The notes below the pieces were generated by a model. That model saw only the letters and a list, made by a program, of their open reading frames with translations, searched no databases and was not told where the DNA came from. Both the position numbers and the translations under genes were made by a program. DNA of 64,000 bases, taken from contig NZ_BAJT01000002.1 of the NCBI RefSeq assembly GCF_000613845.1, forward strand, positions 124,001 through 188,000. The letters are read 5' to 3'. Each line of letters opens with the position of its first letter. The first letter of the stretch is position 1. This stretch comes from Asaia astilbis JCM 15831 (GTDB lineage Bacteria; Pseudomonadota; Alphaproteobacteria; Acetobacterales; Acetobacteraceae). Positions 8,652-17,599 of this stretch are shown in pieces.

Positions 8652-9543
8652 GCGCATCCAGACGACACGCTTCGGCACTCGAAACCATCTCCGTCACCGT
8701 TGCCGATGAGGCCGTGCCTCTTTTCGAACAGGCCATGCTGACAGTCTGCACCACGGTCGGCATTTTCGAAGCCAATGAAGACCAGAACATCTGGCGTGTC
8801 GAAGGTGTCAAAGACGTCGGCTACGGTGAGGAAGAGCTCGACCGCGCTCTGACGCTGGCACGCCTGATGACAGGCGTGGATGCCGAACTGATCCGCGAGC
8901 GCACCGAGGCCGAGGGCTGGCTGGCCCGCACCTATGAAGCCTTTCCCCAACAGAATGTCGGCAAGCGTTTCGCCATACGCGGCACACATCTGACGCCGAG
9001 CCATAAGCGCGACCGCCTCACCATCACGCTAGATGCCGGCATTGCCTTCGGTTCTGGCGAGCATGGATCGACACGGGGCTGCCTTCGCGCGCTCGAGGAG
9101 ATGGCCTGGCGCAAGCCGCCCGTATTCTGGATATGGGATGCGGTTCGGGCATTTTGGCCATGGCGGCGGCGCAGCTTTTCCGCAAGCGCGTTCTGGCAGT
9201 CGATATCGAGCCGTGGTCGGTGCGTGTCGCTGCCAGCAATGCCACGCTAAACGGCATCGGCCCGCAGATCGATGCGCGCCTCGGTAATGGCTGGCTTACC
9301 CCCGCCGTCAGGGCAAAAGCCCCTTATGACCTGGTCTTTGCCAATATTCTGGCCCGCCCGCTTTGCAAGATGGCGCGCTCCCTCGCCAATCATCTCGCAC
9401 CGGGCGGGACGGTCATTCTCGCCGGTCTTCTGACCACTCAGGCGCGGATGGTGCTTGCTGCTCATCGCCGACAGGGCCTGGTGCTCGAAAAGCAGTATTA
9501 TGAAGGCGAGTGGTCCACGCTGGTTCTCCGCCGCCGTGGTTGA
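8648..9543 (+). CDS. prmA: Ribosomal protein L11 methyltransferase PrmA, frameshifted
   Basis: PrmA trimethylates L11 using S-adenosylmethionine. The N-terminal half includes the substrate domain and AGIAFGSGEHGSTRGC (about 137-152). The C-terminal half, in another frame, starts with the SAM-binding loop LDMGCGSGILAM and includes VDIEPWSVRVA and the catalytic-loop segment FANILARPL. Inserting one G at about 9117 (CCGCCC to CCGGCCC) restores KPARILDMGCGSG and a 298-residue protein of normal length. Start GTG 8648 overlaps the helicase stop (GTGA). Its own stop overlaps the GNAT gene. Most likely a sequence error. Confidence 0.9.
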
Positions 9544-10036
9544 GCTGCGCGACGCGACAAAACACGATCTGCCAGCCATCCTGGCGATCACAAACGACGC
9601 CATCGAGACGTCGGAGGCCATCTGGGCCACGTCACCGCGCAGTCTCGATGAGCGCAGAGCCTGGATGGCTGACCGCCAGGCGAACGGCTTTCCCGTCGTC
9701 GTCGCGGTTTCCGAGGGCGTTATCCTCGGTTTCGCCTCATACGGCCCCTTCCGGGCCTATGAAGGCTATGCGCGCACCGTGGAGCATTCGATCTACGTCT
9801 CCCGGCAGGCCCAGAGGCAGGGCATCGGTCGGCGACTTCTTGACGCCATGGTCGCCCATGCTGAAGGAGCGGGCATGCACGTGCTGGTTGGCGCCATCAC
9901 GGCGAGCAATTCCGCCTCCATCGCCCTGCATCGTGCTGCGGGGTTCAGCGAAAGCACCCCCTTGCCTCAGATGGGGCGCAAATTCGGGCGATGGCTCGAC
10001 CTGATATTCATGTACCGGCTTTTCGAGAGCCCCTGA
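9536..10036 (+). CDS. GNAT N-acetyltransferase, phosphinothricin acetyltransferase-like
   Basis: A 166-residue acetyl-CoA-dependent N-acetyltransferase. It begins VVELRDATKHDLPAILAI, and the acetyl-CoA loop RQAQRQGIGRRLL lies at about 100-112. The segments NDAIETSEAIW, SIYV and TASNSASIALHRAAGF are characteristic of the Pat/Bar/MnaT branch, which acetylates amino-acid analogues such as methionine sulfone or phosphinothricin. The actual substrate here is unknown. I chose GTG 9536, which overlaps the last codons of prmA by 8 bases, because homology begins there; upstream codons read through prmA in another frame. It is followed closely by the aminopeptidase gene, suggesting an operon from the helicase onward. 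Confidence 0.8.
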   Translation: MVELRDATKHDLPAILAITNDAIETSEAIWATSPRSLDERRAWMADRQANGFPVVVAVSEGVILGFASYGPFRAYEGYARTVEHSIYVSRQAQRQGIGRRLLDAMVAHAEGAGMHVLVGAITASNSASIALHRAAGFSESTPLPQMGRKFGRWLDLIFMYRLFESP

Positions 10037-10065
10037 TTCCCGGACCAGAAGTGAAAGATCGCACG

Positions 10066-11835
10066 ATGAGCAGCATTCCCCTCGCCAATCGTCAGGCCCT
10101 TGTCCGTCAAGAACTCAAGGCCAGCCGCGTGGATGGATTTATCCTGCCTCGAGGAGACGAGTTCATGGGCGAATATGTCGCGCCCTATGCCGAACGCCTC
10201 GCCTGGCTGACCGGATTTACCGGAAGCGCCGGCATGGCCATTCTGCTGCGTGACAAGGCCGCTGTTTTCTCGGACGGACGCTACACCAGCCAGCTTGAGG
10301 ATCAGGTGGAATCCGACCAGTGGGAACGCCTTCATATCACGAAGGAGCCCCCCCGTGAGTGGCTGGCCGCTCATGGCAAGGGACTCAAGATCGGGTACGA
10401 TCCCAGGCTTGTCAGTGACGTGCTTGTCGCCTCCCTGAGTAACACGGGCCTTGAGCTCGTGGCCATGGACCGCAATCCGATCGATGCAGCCTGGACGGAT
10501 CAACCCGCCCCCCCTCAGAGCGAGGTGCGTTTTCAGGAGGATGCGTTCAGCGGTGAAGGCAGTCTCGCCAAGCGCCAGAAGCTCGCTGCCGAGCTCGACA
10601 AGGCCGGTCAGCAGACGATGCTCGTCTGCGACCCGACGTCACTCGCCTGGCTGCTCAACATCCGTGGCGATGATGTGCCCCACACGCCGGTCATCCTTGC
10701 GTTCGGCATTTTGCACCAGAACGCCTCTCTGGAGGTTTTCGTTGACGCGGCCCGCGTGAGCCCCGCCGCTGCGGCCTCTTTCCAGGAAGTCTCTGTTTTG
10801 CCGCCTCAGGCCCTTTCTGAGCGTCTGCAAGCACTCAGTGGTCGCGTCGTGCGCTTCGACCCAGCCCAGACCGGGCTTTGGTTCATCCAGACCCTTACGG
10901 AGGCCGGAGCGGAACTGGCCCGTGGTCCCGATCTTTGCGCCCTGCCCCGCGCATGCAAGAATGACACAGAGCAGAATGGCGCCCGCAAGGTGCATCTGAC
11001 GGATTCAGCCGCACTGTGCCGCTTCCTGCGTTTCGTCGAAAGCAAAGGGACGGGTCTTCGCGAGACCATGCTTGCGGACATCCTCGATACCTATCGGTCT
11101 GCTGCTCCGGATTATCATGGCGAAAGTTTCCCCGCGATCTCTGCAGTGGGACCGAATGCGGCCCTGCCCCATTACCGTGCGCTGCCCGGAGAAGATCGCG
11201 TTCTGCAACCCAATCAGGTCTATCTGATCGATAGTGGCGGGCAATACGACGCCGGGACGACCGACGTGACGCGCACTCTGTGGAGCGGACCGGATGCCCC
11301 GCCACCGGCACTCTGCGAAGCCTTTACCCGCGTTCTCAAAGGCAACATCGCCCTTGCGCGGGCACGCTTCCCGGCTGGCACGACAGGACACCGCCTCGAT
11401 GCGCTTGCCCGTTATGCGCTTTGGCAGGCCGGACTCGATTATGACCATGGAACAGGTCACGGTATCGGCAGCTATCTGTCCGTGCATGAGGGACCGCAGA
11501 ACATCAGCGCCGTGCCACGCCCGACAGCGCTTGCCGCAGGCATGATCGTGTCCGACGAGCCCGGATATTATCTGCCGGGCGAATACGGGATCCGGCTTGA
11601 AAACCTGCTTCTCGTTCGTCCGTCCGCCGTGACAACGAGAACGCCCTTCCTCGAATTCGAGGTCCTGGGTTTCGCTCCCTTCGATCGCACGCTGATCATG
11701 GCATCGTTACTGGAACCTGAAGAGCTGCGCTGGCTGAATGCCTATCATGAGGATACGCTCGCGCATATCGGACCGCTTCTGGACGAGCAGGACCGGAAGT
11801 GGCTCGTCGACGCCTGCGCGCCGATCACGAACTGA
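10066..11835 (+). CDS. Xaa-Pro aminopeptidase (M24B, three-domain type)
   Basis: A 589-residue cytosolic metalloaminopeptidase that removes an N-terminal residue before proline. The two creatinase-like N-terminal domains (residues 1-320) include GFTGSAGMAILL and LAWLLNIRGDDVPHTP. The M24 pita-bread domain carries all five metal ligands: two aspartates in DSGGQYDAGTTDVTRT, the histidine in GTGHGIGSYLSVHEG, and glutamates in SDEPGYY and GIRLENLL. A C-terminal extension with EELRWLNAYHED is typical of the long bacterial and eukaryotic form (about 600 residues). ATG 10066 (MSSIPLAN) is preferred to an in-frame ATG at 9991, which lies inside the GNAT gene. Confidence 0.9.
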   Translation: MSSIPLANRQALVRQELKASRVDGFILPRGDEFMGEYVAPYAERLAWLTGFTGSAGMAILLRDKAAVFSDGRYTSQLEDQVESDQWERLHITKEPPREWLAAHGKGLKIGYDPRLVSDVLVASLSNTGLELVAMDRNPIDAAWTDQPAPPQSEVRFQEDAFSGEGSLAKRQKLAAELDKAGQQTMLVCDPTSLAWLLNIRGDDVPHTPVILAFGILHQNASLEVFVDAARVSPAAAASFQEVSVLPPQALSERLQALSGRVVRFDPAQTGLWFIQTLTEAGAELARGPDLCALPRACKNDTEQNGARKVHLTDSAALCRFLRFVESKGTGLRETMLADILDTYRSAAPDYHGESFPAISAVGPNAALPHYRALPGEDRVLQPNQVYLIDSGGQYDAGTTDVTRTLWSGPDAPPPALCEAFTRVLKGNIALARARFPAGTTGHRLDALARYALWQAGLDYDHGTGHGIGSYLSVHEGPQNISAVPRPTALAAGMIVSDEPGYYLPGEYGIRLENLLLVRPSAVTTRTPFLEFEVLGFAPFDRTLIMASLLEPEELRWLNAYHEDTLAHIGPLLDEQDRKWLVDACAPITN

Positions 11836-11850
11836 CAAAGGAAAGACAGA

Positions 11851-12873
11851 ATGGCTGATCACATGATCCCCGCGACCCTTATCGAAGGCGACGGTATCGG
11901 TCCCGAGATCACCGCTTCGGTCGTCGAAATCCTGACGAAAATCGGAGCGCCGCTCGAGTGGGACCATCAGGCCGGCGGTCTCGGCGCGATCGAGAAGTTC
12001 GGCGCTCCGCTGCCCCAGCCGACGCTGGACAGCATCCGCAAGACCGGCCTTGCTCTCAAGGGCCCTTTGACGACGCCGGTTGGCGCTGGTTTCAAATCCG
12101 TCAATGTCACCATGCGTCAAGAATTCGGTCTATACGCGAATCTGCGTCCTACGAGGACGGTCGTGCCGGGCGGTCGCTTCGACAAGATCGACCTGGTGGT
12201 CGTGCGTGAGAACATCGAAGGCCTCTACGCCGCCATGGAACATTACCTGCCAGAAGGCGACGACCCCAAGGGTCTTGCCTACGGCGCAGGGTTCAATTCC
12301 CGTCGTGAATGCGCCCGTATCGTGCGCTTTGCCTTTGACTACGCCGTGGCAAACGGTCGCAAGAAGGTCACGCTGGTCCACAAAGCCAACATCCTCAAGA
12401 TCTTCAGCGGTATCTTCCTCGAGGAAGGTCGCAAGATCGCGAAGGAATATGAAGGCAGGGTCGCTGTCGAGGAACGTATCGTCGATGCCTGCGCCATGCA
12501 GCTCGTGACCGATCCCTGGCAGTATGATGTGATCGTCACCACCAACCTCTTTGGCGATATCCTGTCCGACCTGACAGCGGGTCTCGTCGGTGGTCTGGGC
12601 ATGGCTCCTGGTGCCAATATCGGCCCCAATGCCGCGATCTTCGAAGCGGTTCATGGCTCGGCTCCTGACATTGCAGGCAAAGGCGTTGCCAATCCGCTTG
12701 CCATGTTGATGGCCGCAAGCATGATGCTTGCTCATGTCGGCCGTCAGGATCTCTCGAGCCGCGTCGACAGCGCCATCGACCGCGTCATTCGCGTCGACGG
12801 CGTGCGCACGCGCGACCTCGGCGGTGAAACCGGAACCGCCGAACTGACAAAGGCTCTTCTTGCCGCTATCTGA
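11851..12873 (+). CDS. Isocitrate dehydrogenase, NAD-type short form
   Basis: A 340-residue member of the isocitrate/isopropylmalate dehydrogenase family, oxidatively decarboxylating isocitrate to 2-oxoglutarate. Signatures are EGDGIGPEI near the N-terminus, the substrate-loop ENIEGLYAAMEH, the catalytic lysine in HKANILK, and the metal-site NLFGDILSDLTAG. The short length and the ENIEGLYA loop fit the NAD-dependent enzymes of acetic acid bacteria and mitochondria rather than the about 415-residue E. coli Icd. Homoisocitrate or isopropylmalate dehydrogenase is a less likely alternative. AAAGGAAAG lies just before ATG 11851. A strong hairpin follows the stop. Confidence 0.85.
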   Translation: MADHMIPATLIEGDGIGPEITASVVEILTKIGAPLEWDHQAGGLGAIEKFGAPLPQPTLDSIRKTGLALKGPLTTPVGAGFKSVNVTMRQEFGLYANLRPTRTVVPGGRFDKIDLVVVRENIEGLYAAMEHYLPEGDDPKGLAYGAGFNSRRECARIVRFAFDYAVANGRKKVTLVHKANILKIFSGIFLEEGRKIAKEYEGRVAVEERIVDACAMQLVTDPWQYDVIVTTNLFGDILSDLTAGLVGGLGMAPGANIGPNAAIFEAVHGSAPDIAGKGVANPLAMLMAASMMLAHVGRQDLSSRVDSAIDRVIRVDGVRTRDLGGETGTAELTKALLAAI

Positions 12874-12885
12874 CACTCTCGACGA

Positions 12886-12906
12886 GGCCGGGTGCCTTAC
12901 CCGGCC
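12886..12906 (+). terminator. Hairpin terminator after isocitrate dehydrogenase
   Basis: GGCCGGGT (12886-12893) and ACCCGGCC (12899-12906) form a perfect 8-bp GC-rich stem with a GCCTT loop, 13 bases after the stop codon. The tail is only weakly T-rich (TGACTTCC), so termination strength is uncertain. Confidence 0.6.
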
Positions 12907-13145
12907 TGACTTCCAAACCTTCTAAGATCCGGATGGGTCGAGAAAGGGTCTTCTGCCACTTTACCGTGTCGGTAGAGAGAACTGTCCACGCCGCTCAGAC
13001 GGCCCGTAGGCCTCAACGCGGACTCTTTCCCTGGACGGTGAGCATCTGCGCGGCACCTTCACATCACAGACCAAATGAGACCGCTCGAGCACGACAGGGA
13101 AGGCTTCTCCTGCGTGCTCGAAGGCTCCGTCTAAAGCGTGAGTCC

Positions 13146-14110
13146 TTATTCACGTGCCAGAAGCGTGTTGACCTTATCTTCAATGTGGATCAGTCGATCC
13201 ATCATATCCTGGCTCCTGAGCTTTTCCTTGAAGTGATCGCTTGCTTCCAGAAGCATCTCGCGTTCCTTAAGTTCACGAAACGGCAGGCACACAGACAGCG
13301 AGACTTCCGCTCCACCGCCTCCGAGATTCAGCCACTCCAGATGATTTCGGTACCACTCACTGAAGAGAGCGAGCAACGCCTCGCTCTTCCAGATTTTTTC
13401 GTCTCCACCGAAATGGACAACCCTCGCCATGATGGCAGTTTCCCGCTCTGGCATGCATTGCCAGATTTCTGTCGGGACGAGAGTTGGGCGAAGACTGAAG
13501 TTTTGCAACGCCAGATTGAAAATCGGTTGATCGCCAAGCTTCAAGAGAGCTGCATGACGGACGACAGCTTCGTGGCACCATTCGTAGATTTCTCTGTGGT
13601 TTCCAACTGAATCGTCCACAACGATGAATGCTGAACAGACAGACGGAGTCCGCATGTTGAAGCCTGGAACAGGCTGCAGAAAATTGTCACCAACTGTCCA
13701 AGGGTAGTCTTCGGTCATGACCAGACCCTGAAAATCTACAATCTCGTTAAGGTTCCTCTGGACAAGCATATCGATATCCAGCCAGGCCGTTTTTTTGTAG
13801 GTGTCTAACAGACTAAAAACCTCAAAATGGGCGAGAGCATCAAGTGCTTTTCGTTACGCACAAAACGAGAGTCCTCGGAACAGTTTTTCAACACCGTTTC
13901 CCTGTAGGTTTCTACATCGAAGCGACGCACGGAAACGTTGTCTATGCTCTCCAGTGCCTCTCGATCGCTCTCAGAAATATCATCGCTAAATAAGATGATA
14001 TCGAACGGACAAGCTGTGAAATACTTATTAAGACTAATCGCTGTATTTGCGGCCGCGAACAGAAGGTTATTTGTAGCAGCAAGAACGAAAGCTAATTTTT
14101 TCTGATTCAA
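13146..14110 (-). CDS. GT8-like glycosyltransferase, frameshifted
   Basis: The upstream segment (KLAFVLAATNNLLFAAANTA) and the downstream segment are in different frames; adding one base at 13829-13831 (GGG on the plus strand to GGGG) joins them as HFEVFSLLDTYKKTAWLDID and gives 321 residues. The joined protein has the GT-A features of family 8: a Rossmann-like start, the DxD metal motif in WLDIDMLVQ, DQPIFN, and VVHFGGDEKIW, which resembles the HFxGxxKPW motif. It probably transfers a sugar to a surface glycan; donor and acceptor are unknown. The start is TTG at 14110 with GAAGGGA 11 bases upstream. The 5' half and the region upstream are AT-richer than the neighbours. Confidence 0.6.
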
Positions 14111-14450
14111 GGAGAAATATATCCCTTCGCTTAACTGGGTATAAACAATGATACGATCTGATTATCGTCGATGACGACTCTGAGGGAAAATAAATATTTA
14201 TTGAGGCTTTATTATGGGTGTCGGTCGGTTACACATACGAACTCCGATACTTATTCTCAAATCTCCGGGCCCATAGATCAACATCCGGACATATTGCTGT
14301 CGCACACCTTCGCGACGTCAGAGCACAGCCTGCTGGAGTCACTTGGACTCCGACGGCGACCGAATAACGTTAAGCCAAGAACTCCTACCGCTTATGAAAC
14401 TCTTTTCTGCTCCCACTGTTTCGTCCTCCCATCGAAGCAGTGAGACGATC
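14111..14450. other. AT-rich intergenic region between the GT8 gene and the pigment operon
   Basis: This stretch separates two divergently read transcription units and must contain their promoters. It is visibly AT-richer than the flanks up to about 14220. I see no convincing gene, RNA or operator in it. An in-frame ATG at 14394 is a possible alternative start of the aldehyde dehydrogenase. Confidence 0.4.
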
Positions 14451-15791
14451 ATGATCAACGGCGTGCCTGATTTTAGGCAGCAATCTGAAAAACAGTCCGA
14501 CGCTCTGACACACCAGATCAATTCACTTCGCGAGTATCAAGAAGAATGGGCTCAGGTACCGGTACGAAAGCGTATCCTGTTTCTGAAACGCCTCAGAAAA
14601 CTTCTTCTTTTTAATATCGCCGACCTTACATCCCGCATCAAAGATCAATCAGCGTTCGATATCGTCACCGCAGAACTGCTTCCTCTCCTCTCGGCGACAC
14701 GCTTCTTAGAGCGAGCCTCTTCCAGACTTCTTAGAGACAAAGCGCTTAGCGTCGTGAACCGACCTTTGTGGCTCTGGGGCGTCAAGACCACCGTAACGCG
14801 AAAGCCGCTGGGTGTCGTTCTTATCCTTGCACCGGGCAATTATCCCCTCATGCTCGCTGGCATCCAGACCCTGCAGGCGCTGGTCGCGGGCAATACCGTT
14901 GCGCTCAAGCCTGCGCCAGGACGGACGGCCGTGCTGACACATTTCGCCAGTCTGCTCGCACAATCCGGCCTCCCTGACGGTACACTGCAAATACTGCCGG
15001 AAGACGCCGGCCCCGAGGCCTGCCGGGCGGATGTCGATCTCATCGTTCTGACCGGCTCTGCCAACACGGGGCGTCAGGTCGCTCTCGCAGCAGCGGATAA
15101 TCTCACCCCCACGATCATGGAGCTCTCCGGGGCTGATCCCGTGTACGTGTTACCCTCCGGCTCGCTCTCGCTTGTGACGCGAGCCCTGCATTTCGGCCTC
15201 TCGCTCAAACAGGGCGCGACCTGCATCGCACCGCGACGTGTCTTCGTTGAGAAAACGCGGCGCGACGCGCTCGAAGCGCGGCTCATCTCTTTGCTGAAGA
15301 AAGCACCTCTGCGAGATCAGACTGCGCCTAACCCGGCTCTGGATGCTCTCTTGAGCCGCGTCATCGCTGCCGGTGGAAAAGCCATCCTCATAGGCGGAGC
15401 GACGGTTTTCGTCCTGGACGCAAAACACACTGACCTGGTGGACATCGATCTCTTTGCCCCGTGGCTCGCTCTGATCAGCGTGACGGACATGGATCAGGCA
15501 CTTGCTCTCGAAAGGCAGGCGAAGCACGCCCTGGGCGCCAGTATCTTCGGCAATGAAGACGAAGCGACAGCGCTCGCGCGCCACCTTCCGGCGGGCACCA
15601 TCACAATCAACGATCTCATCGTACCTAGCGCAGACCCACGCCTCGCATTCGGTGGCGCCAAGTCGAGTGGCTATGGCGTGACGCGGGGGCGCGAGGGATT
15701 GCTGGCCATGACCCGCCCTGCATCGATCGCCATCCGCAGGCGCGGTGCCTTGCATCTTATCGAACGCGTAAGGCGCTGGCACAGCAGATAA
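14451..15791 (+). CDS. Carotenoid aldehyde dehydrogenase (AldH-like)
   Basis: A 446-residue aldehyde dehydrogenase. The cofactor region shows LAPGNYPLMLAGI, the NAD-binding lysine in ALKPAP, and LTGSANTGRQV. The catalytic pair is present as glutamate in IMELSGADPVYV and cysteine in GATCIAPRR. The C-terminus has AFGGAKSSGYGVTRGREG. Position directly upstream of CrtN- and CrtP-like genes argues that it oxidises a C30 carotenoid aldehyde to the acid, as AldH does in staphyloxanthin synthesis; this is inference from context, since the family is broad. ATG 14451 is chosen by homology; ATG 14394 or 14343 is possible. The first about 90 residues use AT-richer codons than the rest. Confidence 0.75.
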   Translation: MINGVPDFRQQSEKQSDALTHQINSLREYQEEWAQVPVRKRILFLKRLRKLLLFNIADLTSRIKDQSAFDIVTAELLPLLSATRFLERASSRLLRDKALSVVNRPLWLWGVKTTVTRKPLGVVLILAPGNYPLMLAGIQTLQALVAGNTVALKPAPGRTAVLTHFASLLAQSGLPDGTLQILPEDAGPEACRADVDLIVLTGSANTGRQVALAAADNLTPTIMELSGADPVYVLPSGSLSLVTRALHFGLSLKQGATCIAPRRVFVEKTRRDALEARLISLLKKAPLRDQTAPNPALDALLSRVIAAGGKAILIGGATVFVLDAKHTDLVDIDLFAPWLALISVTDMDQALALERQAKHALGASIFGNEDEATALARHLPAGTITINDLIVPSADPRLAFGGAKSSGYGVTRGREGLLAMTRPASIAIRRRGALHLIERVRRWHSR

Positions 15792-15924
15792 AACCTTGAC
15801 GAACCGAAACCCCATCGATCACGATCCGTTCTTGAAGATGTGCAGAGTTTCGGCGCATCGACCGGTCATGCGCCTTGAAACGATCCTCCGGTCTGACCAT
15901 GCGCCTCTGACGCGGCGCGGCCTG

Positions 15925-15940
15925 ACCGGAACATTCCGGT
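15925..15940. promoter_or_regulatory. Inverted repeat upstream of the CrtN-like gene
   Basis: ACCGGAA (15925-15931) and TTCCGGT (15934-15940) form a perfect 7-bp dyad around CA, 33 bases before the crtN start. Its size and position suit an operator, but it could also be a transcript hairpin in the 181-base aldH-crtN spacer. No regulator gene is nearby to pair it with. Confidence 0.35.
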
Positions 15941-15972
15941 AGCGGCTAATCCTTGGAAGGAATTCTCGCCTG

Positions 15973-17575
15973 ATGGCCCCCTCCCTCCCGCCGGCATCCC
16001 AGCTTGCCTCGTCTTCTCTCGCTTCAAAAAAAGTTGCGATTGTCGGGGCTGGCCCAGGTGGGCTCGCTGCAGCAATGCTTCTTGCTCACGCAGGCGCCAA
16101 AGTCACTGTCTATGAAAAAGCCTCACAGCCGGGTGGACGCTCGGCTTTTATGGAAATCGACGGCTTCCGCTTCGACACCGGCCCGACGTTTTTTTCTTTA
16201 CCCCGAGATCCTTCGGGAGATTTTCACACGCTGCGGCTTCGATCTTGACCGGATGGTCAAACTCACGCGCCTCAAGCATCTCTATGATCTCGTCTTCGAG
16301 GATGGTCCCCGGCTCGGCCTGACTACCGACCCGACACGGCTGGAAGCTGAAATTGCCAAGATTTCGCCCGAGGATTCTCGCCAGGTCAGGCGCTTTCTGA
16401 AAGATAACCGAGGCAAGTTCGCACGATTCATCGCGCCGCTGCAGCGACCGTTCAATTCATGGCGTGACCTGCTCAAGCCTGACATGCTGCGTGCTCTGCC
16501 GGTGCTCTCGCCCTTCTCGTCGATCGACAAGGATCTGTCGCGGTATTTCAAAAACCCGCGCACCCGCCTCGCCTTCTCTTTTCAGAGCAAATATCTGGGC
16601 ATGTCGCCCTATCGCTGCCCGTCGCTCTTCACAATCCTGAGCTTTATGGAGCACGAATACGGCATCTATCATCCCGAAGGCGGGACTGGATCCGTGATGG
16701 CCGCCATGACCGAAGCGGCCGAGAGCCTTGGGGTAACGATCCGCCTGAACACGGCCGTGGAGACGATCGTCACCAAAGACGGTAAAGCCGTTGGTCTCAA
16801 GACGTCAGAGGGGACGCAGTCTGCCGATGCGGTCATCGTCAACGGCGACTTTGCCCGTACGATCCAGAAGCTCCTTCCCGACACATCACGTCGCAAATGG
16901 AGCAATGAGGCACTCGCGAGCAAGAAATACTCCTGCTCCACCTTCATGATGTATCTGGGTTTGCGCGGAACCATGCCCGGCAAGGGACATCACACGATCT
17001 TCCTGTCGAGCGACTACCAGTCCAATTTCGCCGAGATCGAGGCGGGCAAAATTCTCTCACCTCGCGCCTCACTCTACGTTCAGAACGCCTGTGTCACCGA
17101 TCCAACCCTGGCGCCAGAGGGATGCACAGCGCTTTACGTCCTGATGCCCGTCGGCAATCTGCGCGAAGGCGGCTATCAATGGGACGAAGCAGCAACTCAG
17201 GAGGCGAGGCAGATCGTCTTCAATCGCCTGCGCGATGCTGGATTCGGCGAGATCGAAGACCGCATCATGGTCGAGAAGACCGTCACCCCGCTGGACTGGC
17301 AGGAAGAATACGACGTCCATCGGGGTGCCGTCTTCAACCTCGCCCACTCGCTCGATCAGATGCTGCATCTCCGCCCTCATAACCGCTATGAGGATGTCGG
17401 CTCCGTGTATCTTGCCGGCGGTGGAACCCATCCTGGCAGCGGTCTTCCCGTCATCTTTGAAGGGGCTCGCATCAGCGCCGACCTTGTCATCAGAGATCTG
17501 GCAAAGATGCCCGCTTCAATCGCCGAAATGCCGACACCCGGCCTCACCCTCATGCCCGAGTGCTCGCGTGGATGA
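15973..17575 (+). CDS. crtN: Dehydrosqualene desaturase CrtN-like, frameshifted
   Basis: A FAD-dependent phytoene-desaturase-family enzyme. It starts with the dinucleotide-binding motif [21 protein letters not shown] (about residues 18-38) and [11 protein letters not shown]. At 16189-16195 there are seven T; six are needed to continue [12 protein letters not shown], so the frame breaks 73 codons in. Corrected length is 533 residues. The C-terminal FAD segment is [15 protein letters not shown]. Similarity to Staphylococcus CrtN ([20 protein letters not shown], a single compact C-terminus) suggests desaturation of squalene or dehydrosqualene to 4,4'-diaponeurosporene-type C30 carotenoids. GGAAGGA lies before the ATG. 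It is followed 24 bases later by the crtP-like gene. Confidence 0.8.
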
Positions 17576-17599
17576 GGGCCCTTCCAAAGGGATTACGTC

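Noticed and set aside
12933-13610. A 225-codon plus-strand open frame
   Set aside because: It is antisense to the GT8-like gene and lacks any recognisable domain or ribosome site.
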